From Poindextera sp963706385 (lineage in GTDB: Bacteria; Pseudomonadota; Alphaproteobacteria; Caulobacterales; Caulobacteraceae): a stretch of 64,000 nt of DNA. This document shows positions 54,923 through 64,000 of this stretch, piece by piece. The stretch lies in contig OY970153.1 in NCBI GenBank assembly GCA_963706385.1, forward strand, positions 2,170,001 to 2,234,000, read 5' to 3'. Numbering within the stretch: the first letter of the stretch is position 1; the number at the start of each line of letters is the position of its first letter. The notes under the pieces were generated by a model. The model saw only the letters and a list, made by a program, of their open reading frames with translations. It was not told the origin of the DNA and ran no database searches. A program made the position numbers and the translations under genes.

Positions 54923-55639
54923 CTAATTCGGTTCGAGGCCGAACTTCAGCCAGATCGCCTTTCCTTTCAGCGCCGCGCGCACGAATGCGGCATGGGCTTG
55001 ACGCTCGGCCTCGGTCGACCGCGGCGCCAGCGGGCGCGGCCGGGGACTGTGCACCACCGGTTCCGCGATTCGCATCGGCTCGGCGGCGACCGCCACTGGG
55101 TCGAGGTCCAGACCCCGTTCGCGCCCGCCGCGCAATTCCAGATAGACCGCGGCCAAAAGCCGCGCATCGATCAGGGCGCCGTGCTTTTCCCGTTCGGCCA
55201 GCGAGATCTTGAAGCGTTTGCACAGGGCGTCGAGCGAATTTCCCATCCCCGGAAACCGCCTCTGGGCTAGGGCCAGGGTGTCGACCCAGCGCTCGTCCGG
55301 CAGTGGCGCGCGGCCCGCGCGGTCGAGTTCGTCGTTGAGAAATCCGCGGTCGAAGCCGGCGTTGTGCGCCACCACCGCCGCCTCGCCGATGAAGTCGAGC
55401 AACGCGTCGCAGACCTCCGGCTGATGGAACCGCGGCTTGCCTTCCAGCGAGGCCAGAGAGATTCCATGCACCCGCTCGGCGTCCGGGTGGATGTCCCGGT
55501 CCGGATGCACCAGCCGGTGGAAGGTCCGTCCGGTGGGGAGCAAGTCCTCCAGCTCGACGCAAGCGACCTCGATCAACCGGTCGCCCGTCCTATGGTCCAG
55601 GCCGGTGGTCTCGGTGTCCAGAACGATCTCGCGCGCCAT
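54923..55639 (-). CDS. dnaQ: DNA polymerase III epsilon subunit
   Basis: Proofreading 3'-5' exonuclease of the replicative polymerase. The 238-residue protein has the DEDDh motifs: ExoI IVLDTETTGLDH, ExoII AHNAGFDRGFLNDEL and ExoIII KHGALIDARLLA. A C-terminal part that binds the alpha subunit follows (PRSTEAERQAHAAFV). It is the last gene of the leftward ppsR-maf-aroE-coaE-dnaQ series next to the origin, 58 bases after coaE. Confidence 0.96.
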   Translation of the reverse strand: MAREIVLDTETTGLDHRTGDRLIEVACVELEDLLPTGRTFHRLVHPDRDIHPDAERVHGISLASLEGKPRFHQPEVCDALLDFIGEAAVVAHNAGFDRGFLNDELDRAGRAPLPDERWVDTLALAQRRFPGMGNSLDALCKRFKISLAEREKHGALIDARLLAAVYLELRGGRERGLDLDPVAVAAEPMRIAEPVVHSPRPRPLAPRSTEAERQAHAAFVRAALKGKAIWLKFGLEPN

Positions 55640-55697
55640 CGCCTATCTGTGCGGTGGTTCGCGCCCGGCTTCAAGCCGCGCCTTGGAGCCTTCAGCG

Positions 55698-56312
55698 TTA
55701 GGGCGCGGATCTGCGCTTCCAGCCGGGCGCGCGCAGCGCCGCCATCACTTGGCGCACCTGCGCCCGCGCCGCCTCCAGCCCTTGGCCGGTGTCGATGACG
55801 AAATCGGCGCGGGCGCGTTTTTCGGCGTCGGGGAGCTGCTGGGCCAGGATCGCGTCGAGCCGCTCATCGTTCCAGCCGGGCCGGGCGGTCACCCGCGCGC
55901 GCTGCGCCTCGGCCGGCGCGGAGACCACCACCACCGCATCGACCCGGGCCTCGCCGCCGGTTTCGAACAGCAGCGGGACGTCGAGCACGACGACATCGGC
56001 GCCGCTCTCTTGCGCCCGCTTGAAGAACTCGGCGCGGCCGGCGCCCAGCAAGGGGTGCACCACATGGTTGAGCGTCCTGAGCGCCTCCGGATCACCCAGC
56101 ACCTTCACCCTCAGGGCCTCGCGGTCGACCGCGCCGTTCTTGACCACGCCCGGGAAGGCGGCCTCCAGCGGCGCCGCCGCCGCCCCGCCCTTGGCGTAGA
56201 GGGCGTCGACCTCGGCGTCGGCGTCATAGACCATGGCCCCGGCCTCGGCGAACATCGCCGCGGTGGTCGACTTGCCCATGCCGATCGATCCGGTGAGGCC
56301 GACGGTGATCAT
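55698..56312 (-). CDS. coaE: Dephospho-CoA kinase
   Basis: Last step of coenzyme A synthesis. The 204-residue kinase has the P-loop GLTGSIGMGKST (residues 5-16), YDADAEVDALYAKGG and DVPLLFETGGEARVDAVVVV. Its ATG overlaps the aroE stop as ATGA, so the two are translationally coupled. Length is normal and no key residue is missing. Confidence 0.96.
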   Translation of the reverse strand: MITVGLTGSIGMGKSTTAAMFAEAGAMVYDADAEVDALYAKGGAAAAPLEAAFPGVVKNGAVDREALRVKVLGDPEALRTLNHVVHPLLGAGRAEFFKRAQESGADVVVLDVPLLFETGGEARVDAVVVVSAPAEAQRARVTARPGWNDERLDAILAQQLPDAEKRARADFVIDTGQGLEAARAQVRQVMAALRAPGWKRRSAP

Positions 56313-57181
56313 GGTGTCCCGCCTCGCCCAGCTTCGCCCAGTTCGGTCAGCACCAGGGCCCGGACGTCGACGGCCGGCGGCGGCGGCTGTCCAAAGAAGG
56401 CCTCGAACGAAGGGATCGCCTGACGGATCAGCATCTCCAGGCCGTCGACCACCGGATGGCCCGCCGCTCGGGCCTGGGTCAGCAGCCCGGTGGCGAGCGG
56501 CTTGTAGACCATGTCCATCACCACCGCGCTCGGCGGCAAGCCTTCCAGCGCCATGAGCGGCGGATTGTGTCCTTCCAGTCCCAGGGACGTCGCATTGACC
56601 AGGACGCCGGCTCCGGCGTTGGCCCGGACGATCTGGTCCCAGCCGAACACGGTGACCCGCCCGCCGAGCCGGGCCTTGATTCGTTCAGCCTTGGCTCGGG
56701 TCCGGTTGACGATCCGCACTTGCGGCGCCCCGGCGTCGAGCAGGGCGGCGACCGCGCCGGACGCCGCGCCGCCGCCGCCCAGAACCACCACCGGCGCGGC
56801 GGTCAGGTCTCGGCCTGGCGCCTGGGCGGCCATGGCGTCGAGCAGGCCGACGCCGTCGGTGTTGTCGGCGCTCACCGCGCCATCCTCGTCGAACAGCAGG
56901 ATATTGGCGGCGCCCGCGCGCAGCGCCCGCGCGCTTGCCCGGTCCGCCGCGGAGAGGGCGGCCTCCTTGAATGGTATCGTGACGTTCAGTCCCCGGACGG
57001 TTCCGCCGCGCAGGCCCTCGACGAAGGCGGCGAAGCTTTCCGCCGTCGGGCTGAACGGCACATAGACCCCGTCGATCCCCGCCGCCGCGAGCCAAGCATT
57101 GTGCAGGATCGGGCTCAGCGAGTGACGCACGGGCCGGCCCATGATCCCCGCCACCATTGTCGCCCCGGTGATCCGGATCAT
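56309..57181 (-). CDS. aroE: Shikimate dehydrogenase
   Basis: NADPH-dependent reduction of 3-dehydroshikimate. The 290-residue protein has the shikimate-binding PVRHSLSPILHNAW, catalytic Lys72 in NVTIPFKEAA, Asp109 in ADNTDGVG, and the NADP site VVVLGGGGAASGAVAAL followed by NRTRAKAE. ATG 57181 overlaps the maf stop (ATGA). The longer in-frame opening upstream runs inside maf and is not AroE-like. Confidence 0.96.
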   Translation of the reverse strand: MIRITGATMVAGIMGRPVRHSLSPILHNAWLAAAGIDGVYVPFSPTAESFAAFVEGLRGGTVRGLNVTIPFKEAALSAADRASARALRAGAANILLFDEDGAVSADNTDGVGLLDAMAAQAPGRDLTAAPVVVLGGGGAASGAVAALLDAGAPQVRIVNRTRAKAERIKARLGGRVTVFGWDQIVRANAGAGVLVNATSLGLEGHNPPLMALEGLPPSAVVMDMVYKPLATGLLTQARAAGHPVVDGLEMLIRQAIPSFEAFFGQPPPPAVDVRALVLTELGEAGRGGTP

Positions 57182-57771
57182 GCCGCCAGCGCCCCTTGTC
57201 GGCGCAGCAGCTCCAGCAGGCCCAGGAGCGGCAGACCAAGGATTGAGAAATAGTCGCCCTCGATCGCCTCGAACAGCTGAATCCCCTCGCCTTCCAGCTG
57301 GTAACAGCCCACGGACGACAGGGCCGCCTCGCCGTTGCGCTCCAGATAGCCGTCCAGGAAGGCGTCGGAAAAGTCGCGCATGGTCAGGCTGGCGGTGACG
57401 AGCTCGCACCAAAGCACCTGGCCGGCTCGCGCCACCGCCACGGCGGCGTGCAGTCGATGGGTCCGGCCCCGCAGGCGGATGAGCCGCGCGCGCGCGGCTC
57501 GGGCGTCAGCGACCTTGTCGAACAGCGCCCCGTCCAACTCGAGCGTCTGATCCGCGCCGATAACCAGGCCATCGAAATCACGCGAGACCCGCTCGGCCTT
57601 CAACGCGGCGAGGTCCTCGGCCACGGCGCTCGGTCCGGCGCTCCGCGCCAGCCACCCGGCCTTGGCCGTCTCTTCATCGATGTCGGGGCTGACCGCGGTG
57701 AAAGTCAGGCCGGCGTTGGCCAACAGCGTGCGGCGGATAGCGCTGGTCGAGGCCAGGATCACCGACGTCAC
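57178..57771 (-). CDS. maf: Maf-family nucleoside triphosphate pyrophosphatase
   Basis: House-cleaning nucleotide pyrophosphatase. The 197-residue protein has VILASTSAIRRTLLANAGL at the start, the IGADQTLELDG catalytic loop (ADQ in place of the more usual ADT) and VGCYQLEGEGIQLFEAIEGDYFS near the end. It starts at a GTG overlapping the ppsR stop (GTGA) and its stop overlaps aroE. It therefore sits mid-operon next to the origin. Confidence 0.92.
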   Translation of the reverse strand: MTSVILASTSAIRRTLLANAGLTFTAVSPDIDEETAKAGWLARSAGPSAVAEDLAALKAERVSRDFDGLVIGADQTLELDGALFDKVADARAARARLIRLRGRTHRLHAAVAVARAGQVLWCELVTASLTMRDFSDAFLDGYLERNGEAALSSVGCYQLEGEGIQLFEAIEGDYFSILGLPLLGLLELLRRQGALAA

Positions 57772-58616
57772 GACAGCACCTCGACCTGACCGCGGCCGGC
57801 GGTCATGACGTTGATGATCGCCGCGGCGGTTTCCTCGACCGAACGGCGGGTCACGTCGATCACCGGCCAGCCGTGGCGTTCGAACATCCGGCGTGCACGG
57901 ATGATTTCTTCACGGACCGAATCAAGCTCGGTATAGGTGGTTTCGCGGTCTTCGCGCAGATTGAGCAGGCGATTGCGGCGTATCTGAATCAGCCGATCGG
58001 GCGACAGGGTCAGGCCGACGACCACCGCCCGCTTAAGGGTGAACAGCTGGGCCGGCGGCTCGGCTCCCGGCACCAAGGGGACATTGGCGGCGCGGATGCC
58101 CCGATGCGCCAGATAGATCGAGGTCGGCGTCTTGGAGGTGCGGCTTACCCCGACCAACACCACGTCCGCCGCTTCCAGATCCTGGGTTCCTTGGCCGTCG
58201 TCGTGGTTGATGGCGTAGCTCAGCGCGTCCATTCGGTTGAAATAATCGTTGTCCAGCGCGTGCTGGGCGCCGACCCGGGTTGAGATCGAAGCGCCGAGGT
58301 AGCGGGCGAGCGAGGCCACCATCGGGTCGAGTGCGGCCACGCAGGGCATTTCCAGAGCGCGGCAGCCGCGCTCCAATTCGGCGCGCAGGTCCTTGTCGAC
58401 GATGGTGTGCAAGATCACGCCGGGCGCGCCTTCCACCTCACGCAGCACCCGCTCGAGCTGGCGCTGGGAGCGAACCAGCGAATAGATATGCTCAATGGGC
58501 AGCACATCGTCGAACCGGGCGCAGACCGCCCTGGCCATGGCGTTCAGGGTCTCACCGGTAGAGTCCGAGACCAAGTGGATATGGAAGTAGGTGGCGAAAC
58601 GCGCACTCGTGGACAT
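57768..58616 (-). CDS. ppsR: PEP synthase/PPDK regulatory protein (DUF299)
   Basis: Bifunctional kinase/phosphotransferase regulating PEP synthase or pyruvate phosphate dikinase. The 282-residue DUF299 protein has HLVSDSTGETLNAMARAV near the start, the P-loop GVSRTSKTPTSIYLAHRG and PLVPGAEPPAQLF. ATG 58616 is chosen; the frame upstream runs into the origin region and is not conserved-looking. This gene borders the replication origin in Caulobacter, and it does so here. Confidence 0.94.
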   Translation of the reverse strand: MSTSARFATYFHIHLVSDSTGETLNAMARAVCARFDDVLPIEHIYSLVRSQRQLERVLREVEGAPGVILHTIVDKDLRAELERGCRALEMPCVAALDPMVASLARYLGASISTRVGAQHALDNDYFNRMDALSYAINHDDGQGTQDLEAADVVLVGVSRTSKTPTSIYLAHRGIRAANVPLVPGAEPPAQLFTLKRAVVVGLTLSPDRLIQIRRNRLLNLREDRETTYTELDSVREEIIRARRMFERHGWPVIDVTRRSVEETAAAIINVMTAGRGQVEVLS

Positions 58617-58657
58617 CGTGGACCGGCGTATCCCTCCTCGCGGCTGTGGAGATCTCG

Positions 58658-58672
58658 TTAACAAAAGGTTAA
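58658..58672. promoter_or_regulatory. CtrA-type binding site 1
   Basis: TTAACAAAAGGTTAA matches the full CtrA consensus TTAA-N7-TTAA exactly. It lies 42 bases upstream of the ppsR start, at the left edge of the origin. CtrA bound to the origin blocks initiation in Caulobacter; the same is inferred here. Confidence 0.75.
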
Positions 58673-59034
58673 CGGCGGACCCAAAGCCGGGTGGTCTCGG
58701 GGGAGAAAAGCGGCTTGCCGGGGCTTTGCCAAGGCGCCATGGGACAAGCGGCGGGTTTTCTCGGTTTTTGTCCCCAGATCTGGGGTCTATGGGCCCGACC
58801 GTCAGCCCTCGCGCACAGGGTCTGGACGTTCGGAGCCAATCTCGTTTTCGTCCCCGGCTCGTCGTTGAGAATTGATTAACCCTTCTCTCGACTTGCCTGG
58901 TTTTCAACAGAACTCACACGTGCCGCCGCGCCTGTTGAAATTGATCGCGAGAGGTTGGGACAAGGGCGGGATACGCAAGGACGGAAGGGTTTATCCTCGG
59001 TCTGCCCCCCTTCTACCCTTATCCCCTAACCTTT

Positions 59035-59049
59035 TTAATCTTTCATTAA
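59035..59049. promoter_or_regulatory. CtrA-type binding site 2
   Basis: TTAATCTTTCATTAA matches TTAA-N7-TTAA exactly and lies in the AT-rich stretch about 60 bases before the hemE start. In Caulobacter, CtrA sites overlap the strong hemE promoter within the origin, so this position fits. Confidence 0.75.
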
Positions 59050-59107
59050 GGATAGAAGAAAGGCGGCGGGCTTGAGCTTGGCGCGGCGAGAGGATTTAAC
59101 AGCAGCG

Positions 59108-60160
59108 ATGAACACCACGTCCCCGCGCCACGATCCGATCATGCTCTCGGCGCTGAAAGGCGAGCGGCTCAAACGACCCCCGGTGTGGTTCATGCGGCAG
59201 GCGGGACGCTATCTGCCGGAATATCGGGAGTTGAGGGCCAAGGCGCCGGATTTCATCGCCTTCTGTCTCGATCCGGAGATGGCGGCGGAGGCGACGCTGC
59301 AGCCGATGCGGCGGTTCTCGTTCGACGCGGCCATTGTCTTCGCCGACATCCTCTTGATCCCGCGCGCGCTCGGCCAAACGGTCTGGTTCGAGGTTGGCGA
59401 GGGGCCCAGGCTTGGACCGCTGCCGGTGTTGGAAGCCTTGCGTGGTGAGATCGAGGCCTCGACCGAGCGGCTAGGCGCGGTGGGTGAGACGCTATCGCGG
59501 GTGCGGGCCGTGTTGGAGCCGGAGCGGGCGTTGATCGGCTTTGCTGGCGCGCCCTGGACGGTGGCCACCTACATGATCGAGGGCAGGTCCAGCGACCGTA
59601 GCGGCGCGCGCGCCTACGCCTACCGGAATCCGGAAGCGTTGGACGAGCTGATCGACATCCTGGTCGAGGCCACGGTGCGCTATCTGGTGATGCAGGCCAA
59701 GGCCGGGGCTCAGGTGCTCAAGCTGTTCGAATCCTGGGCCGAGAATTTGCCGGAGGATCTGTTCGAACGGGTGGTGACCCGGCCGCACGCCGCGATCGTC
59801 GGACAGCTCAGGGCCGCGGGCGTGACCGCGCCGGTGATCGGCTTTCCGCGCGGCGGCGGGGCTCTGGTGGAGGCCTATGCCGCAGCCTCGGGCGTCGATG
59901 CGGTGGCGTTGGACGTCCAGGCGCCGGCCGGGCTCGGTCAGCGGCTGCAGCAGCGCCTGACCATCCAGGGCGCGCTCGATCCGCTGCTGCTGCGGGCGGG
60001 GGGCGCGGGGCTGGATCGGCGGGTGGACGCACTGCTCGGGCAGTGGGGCGATGGGCCCTATGTATTCAACCTCGGCCACGGCATCTTGCCGGACACGCCG
60101 ATCGCCCATGTCGAACAGGTGCTGGCGCGGGTGACCGGCTGGCGGGCTGGCGGGGCGTGA
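59108..60160 (+). CDS. hemE: Uroporphyrinogen decarboxylase
   Basis: Converts uroporphyrinogen III to coproporphyrinogen III in heme synthesis. The 350-residue barrel has RPPVWFMRQAGRYLPEYRELR-type signature (catalytic Arg/Asp region), FADILLIPRALG, GFAGAPWTVATYMIEG and NLGHGILPDTPIAHV. ATG 59108 is chosen; a TTG at 59072 would add 12 residues. It starts the hemE-hemH-hemJ operon on the rightward side of the origin and overlaps hemH by GTGA. Confidence 0.96.
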   Translation: MNTTSPRHDPIMLSALKGERLKRPPVWFMRQAGRYLPEYRELRAKAPDFIAFCLDPEMAAEATLQPMRRFSFDAAIVFADILLIPRALGQTVWFEVGEGPRLGPLPVLEALRGEIEASTERLGAVGETLSRVRAVLEPERALIGFAGAPWTVATYMIEGRSSDRSGARAYAYRNPEALDELIDILVEATVRYLVMQAKAGAQVLKLFESWAENLPEDLFERVVTRPHAAIVGQLRAAGVTAPVIGFPRGGGALVEAYAAASGVDAVALDVQAPAGLGQRLQQRLTIQGALDPLLLRAGGAGLDRRVDALLGQWGDGPYVFNLGHGILPDTPIAHVEQVLARVTGWRAGGA

Positions 60161-61197
60161 GCCGGATCGCGGTCGTGCTGTTCAACCTCGGCGGGCCCGA
60201 TGGCCCGGAGGCGGTGCGACCGTTCCTGTTCAACCTGTTCTCCGATCCGGCGATCATCGGCGCCCCGGGCTTCGTCCGCCTGCCGCTGGCGGCGTTGATC
60301 TCGACGATGAGGGCGCGATCGGCGCGAGCCAACTATGCGCTGATGGGCGGCGCCTCGCCGCTGCTGCCCGAGACCAGGGCTCAGGCCGCGGCGCTGGAAG
60401 CGGCGCTGGGCGCGCGCGCCGGCGGCGACGAGGTCAAGGTGTTCATCGCCATGCGCTACTGGCGACCGATGAGCGAGGAGACCGCGCGGGCGGTGGCCGC
60501 CTTTGCGCCCGACGAGATCGTGCTCTTGCCGCTCTATCCGCAGTTCTCGACCACCACGACGGCCTCGTCGATCGCCGCCTGGCGCAAGGCCTATCGTGGG
60601 CCGGGAACGGTGCGCGCGGTCTGCTGCTATCCGACGCTGGAGGGTCTGGTCGCGGGCCACGCGCTCCGAATCGAAGAAGCCTGGCGGGCGGCGGGCTCGC
60701 CAAGGCCGTCGCGTCTGCTGTTTTCGGCCCACGGCCTTCCCGAGGCGGTGGTCGAGCGAGGCGATCCCTATCAGGCGCAGATCGAGGCTACGGCCGCCGC
60801 GGTGGCCGAGCGCCTTGGCGGGAATTGGGACTGGCGCGTGTGTTACCAGAGCCGGGTCGGGCCGCTGGGCTGGCTCGGACCGGAAACCAAGGCCGAGATC
60901 GAGGCGGCGGGGCGGGAAGGTCTGGGCGTGGTGATCGCCCCGATCGCGTTCGTTTCCGAGCACGTCGAGACCCTGGTCGAACTCGATCGCGACTATGCCC
61001 GGGCGGGGGCGGCGGCCGGCTGCGAAAGCTATGTGCGCGCCCCGGCGCTGGGAGTGGAGGCGGGCTTCATCGCGGCCTTGGCCGATCTGGCGCTGGCGGC
61101 GGTTGGGCGGCGATCGGGCGCGGCGCCCGGGTCGGGCTTTACCTGCGCCGCGCGTTGGTCGAAATGTCCGGCGCGGTTTGGGGAGGCGAACCCATGA
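60157..61197 (+). CDS. hemH: Ferrochelatase
   Basis: Inserts ferrous iron into protoporphyrin IX. The 346-residue protein starts at a GTG overlapping the hemE stop. It has VVLFNLGGPDGPEAVRPFLFNLFSD, MRYWRPMSEETARAV, PLYPQFSTTTTASS, LLFSAHGLPEAVVERGDPY with the catalytic His, and PIAFVSEHVETLVELD. Its stop overlaps the hemJ ATG (ATGA). The C-terminal tail has two cysteines (FTCAARWSKCP) whose role is unclear. Confidence 0.96.
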   Translation: MSRIAVVLFNLGGPDGPEAVRPFLFNLFSDPAIIGAPGFVRLPLAALISTMRARSARANYALMGGASPLLPETRAQAAALEAALGARAGGDEVKVFIAMRYWRPMSEETARAVAAFAPDEIVLLPLYPQFSTTTTASSIAAWRKAYRGPGTVRAVCCYPTLEGLVAGHALRIEEAWRAAGSPRPSRLLFSAHGLPEAVVERGDPYQAQIEATAAAVAERLGGNWDWRVCYQSRVGPLGWLGPETKAEIEAAGREGLGVVIAPIAFVSEHVETLVELDRDYARAGAAAGCESYVRAPALGVEAGFIAALADLALAAVGRRSGAAPGSGFTCAARWSKCPARFGEANP

Positions 61198-61658
61198 TCC
61201 GGGACTCGGCCGGTTGGTTCAATCTATTGCGCGGGCTGCACATCCTCGCGGTCATCGCCTGGATGTCGGGCATGCTCTATCTGCCGCGACTCTACGCCTA
61301 CCACACCCGCGCCGAGGCGGGCTCGCAGATGGACGAGACCTTCAAGTTGATGGAGGTCAAGCTGTTAAGGATCATCATCAATCCGGCGATGGTCATGGTG
61401 TTCGTCCTCGGCGGAACCCTGGTCTGGATCGATCTGCACCGGATCGGGCCACGATTTTGGCTCAGCGCCTGGATGCTGACCAAGATCGGCGGGATCGTCT
61501 TCCTGGCTGGCTGGCATGGCTTTCTGGCGGGGGCGCGACGGGCGTTCGCGGAAAACCGCAATCGCCGCTCGGAGCGTTTCTGGCGGATGACCAATGAGCT
61601 GCCGTTCCTGGCGGCGATCGCGATCGTGATCGCGGTGACCACCAAGTTCGGGGGCTGA
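61194..61658 (+). CDS. hemJ: Protoporphyrinogen IX oxidase HemJ
   Basis: Membrane heme-b-containing oxidase that converts protoporphyrinogen IX to protoporphyrin IX. The 154-residue protein has four spans, the conserved His in LLRGLHILAVIAWMSGMLYLPRLYAYH, and WMLTKIGGIVFLAGWHGFL. Its place directly after hemH completes three late heme steps in one operon. The previous gene overlaps by 4 bases. Confidence 0.94.
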   Translation: MIRDSAGWFNLLRGLHILAVIAWMSGMLYLPRLYAYHTRAEAGSQMDETFKLMEVKLLRIIINPAMVMVFVLGGTLVWIDLHRIGPRFWLSAWMLTKIGGIVFLAGWHGFLAGARRAFAENRNRRSERFWRMTNELPFLAAIAIVIAVTTKFGG

Positions 61659-61894
61659 GCGCCAGCGGCGAGGCTTGACCTGAACCGCCGCATGTGGTTC
61701 CCGTCTAGTCCAGCGCGGCGACTCGGCCGCGTCCTGCCTTTCTTCGGACCCCACGCCGATCTCGAGCGTTCGGGCGGTCCGGCTTCCCATCCAGCGCCGC
61801 TTCCGACCAGGTTCCGGCGCGCTTCAGACCCGCAAACCCGCTCCGACGCTCGGAGCCATCGATCGCCCGTGGGCGATCCGAACCAGAGCCCAAA

Positions 61895-63295
<1,401 letters not shown>

Positions 63296-63399
63296 ACACA
63301 TAACGGCGCATGTCCGGTTAGGATTTGGGGGCGGATTGCGGCTGGCGACTTGGCAAGCGGAGGGCTCATGACGATATGGTGGGCGCTCGGAGGTTGGAC

Positions 63400-63636
63400 A
63401 TGAAGGTCACCGTGGAGATCGATTGCACGCCGCAGGAGGCCCGGGCGATGCTTGGCCTGCCGGATGTCACGGCGCTGAACGCACAACTGGTCAACGAGAT
63501 GCAGGCGCGGCTGGACGCCAATATGGCGGCGCTGGCGCCCGAGGAGCTGATGAAGAATTGGATCGCGTTCGGAGGCCAGGCCCAGGAGCAATTCCGCAAG
63601 CTGATGACGGCCGCGGCGGGCGGGTCGAAAAGCTGA
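63400..63636 (+). CDS. DUF6489-like small protein
   Basis: 78-residue protein, MKVTVEIDCTPQEARAMLGL, then a helical region (ALNAQLVNEMQARLDANMAAL) and ELMKNWIAFGGQAQEQFRKL. A CGGAGG ribosome site precedes ATG 63400, so longer upstream starts are unlikely. The pattern fits DUF6489, a family of alphaproteobacterial unknowns with phasin-like helices; the name is from memory. It lies between rho and mnmE, 13 bases before the latter. Confidence 0.7.
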   Translation: MKVTVEIDCTPQEARAMLGLPDVTALNAQLVNEMQARLDANMAALAPEELMKNWIAFGGQAQEQFRKLMTAAAGGSKS

Positions 63637-63649
63637 GCCGTAGCCGCTG

Positions 63650-64000
63650 ATGGCGGACACCATCTTCGCGCTGGCGACGGCGCCCGGCCGCGGGGCCGTA
63701 GCGGTGCTGCGCCTGTCGGGCCCCGGCGCTGGTCCGGCGCTCAAGGCGCTGACCAAGAACCCAACGCCTGTCGCGCGCGAGGCGATGTTGTGCACGCTGC
63801 GGCGGCCGGAAGACGGCGCGGTGCTGGATCGGGCGCTGGCGCTGTGGTTCCCGCGGCCGCGCAGCTACACGGGCGAGGATTGCGTCGAACTGCACCTACA
63901 CGGCGGGCCCGCGGTGGTTGATGCGGTGGCCGAGGCTCTGCTGGGGCTCCGCCTGCGGCCGGCCGAGCCGGGCGAATTCACTCGCCGGGCGTTCGAGAAC
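63650..64000 (+). CDS. mnmE: tRNA modification GTPase MnmE (5' part, cut by window end)
   Basis: First 117 codons of MnmE (TrmE), which with MnmG makes the cmnm5 group on U34 of tRNA. The visible N-terminal folate-binding domain has MADTIFALATAPGRGAVAVLRLSGP, RPRSYTGEDCVELHLHGGPAVVDAV and RPAEPGEFTRRAFEN, all typical. The GTPase domain lies beyond the window. In Caulobacter the mnmE-gidA-gidB-parAB genes follow rho, and the same order is expected here. Confidence 0.96.
   Translation, partial: MADTIFALATAPGRGAVAVLRLSGPGAGPALKALTKNPTPVAREAMLCTLRRPEDGAVLDRALALWFPRPRSYTGEDCVELHLHGGPAVVDAVAEALLGLRLRPAEPGEFTRRAFEN

Larger units (their letters stand above)
58617..59107. other. oriC: Probable chromosomal origin of replication (Cori-like)
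   Basis: The 491-base gap between divergent ppsR and hemE, the place of Cori in Caulobacter crescentus. It holds two exact TTAA-N7-TTAA sites (58658-58672, 59035-59049), further TTAA half-sites at 58876 and 59096, and degenerate DnaA-like boxes TGTGGAGAT (58645), TTATCCTCG (58991) and TTATCCCCT (59019). It also has an AT-rich stretch at 59026-59061 and dyads such as CCCCAGATCTGGGG (58772-58785). No perfect TTATCCACA is present. Origin function is inferred from synteny plus these motifs. Confidence 0.8.

Noticed and set aside
58917..58922. CACGTG in the origin gap as a parS site
   Set aside because: Flanks do not match the parS consensus (GTTTCACGTGAAAC type); only the 6-base core is shared.
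59725..59733. GTTCGAATC, a T-loop-like tRNA motif
   Set aside because: It lies inside hemE encoding LFES and has no acceptor stem or anticodon arm around it.

Overview
The window looks like a chromosome segment from a GC-rich alphaproteobacterium of the Caulobacterales, closest in style to Caulobacter or Phenylobacterium. Three things support this: the gene orders (acnA/ccmABCDG, ffh-rpsP-rimM-trmD-rplS, fabA-fabB-fabI, hisBHAFE, secB/timA/mltA/smr), the protein sequences, and above all the block ppsR - intergenic region - hemE-hemH-hemJ-rho-mnmE. In Caulobacter crescentus the replication origin (Cori) lies between hemE and the DUF299 (ppsR) gene. The same interval here (58617-59107) carries two exact TTAA-N7-TTAA CtrA-type sites, an AT-rich stretch and several dyads, so I read it as the chromosomal origin. 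Genes flanking it diverge (ppsR-maf-aroE-coaE-dnaQ leftward, hem-rho-mnmE rightward), as expected for co-orientation with the forks.

Layout. 1-10.5 kb: aconitase divergent from a cytochrome c maturation operon; a MarR regulator with a lysine-rich tail; yciB, ftsY, mtaB, dapF. 10.5-15.1 kb: PadR with an operator-like palindrome, oxyR divergent from ahpD, a repeat with an IS5-type insertion sequence at its end, murI and a DUF4345 membrane protein. 15.3-20.2 kb: ffh, rpsP, rimM, trmD, rplS with a tesB-like thioesterase on the opposite strand. 20.2-26.7 kb: LysR/epimerase pair, then leuC-leuD-leuB with a VOC gene and an ABM-domain gene between them. 26.7-33.8 kb: fabA-fabB-fabI, SH3-domain protein, a D-2-hydroxyacid dehydrogenase, a TauD-type dioxygenase, moeB, nth. 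33.9-44.6 kb: sugar kinase, hisBHAFE, rpe, heparinase-like protein, a hotdog-like/acyl-CoA dehydrogenase pair, purH. 44.7-55.6 kb: SDR, kup, argG, pyrF, rsmB, smr-mltA-timA, secB, dnaQ. 55.7-64 kb: the origin region and the start of mnmE, cut by the window end.

Most of the window is housekeeping. The least ordinary signal is a set of palindromic intergenic elements ending in TAGAGC. Three are near-identical ~115-bp two-hairpin units, one is a different two-hairpin unit, one a single hairpin, and one a 193-bp long inverted repeat. They sit exactly on gene ends, so that the terminal TAG of the element is the stop codon of rpsP, of a LysR gene, of an SDR gene and of nth, and originally of murI. 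An insertion sequence has landed in the terminal CTAG of one copy, at the murI stop, and its transposase has Asn where the family has its first catalytic Asp. No CRISPR array, tRNA, rRNA, phage or defence system was recognised.
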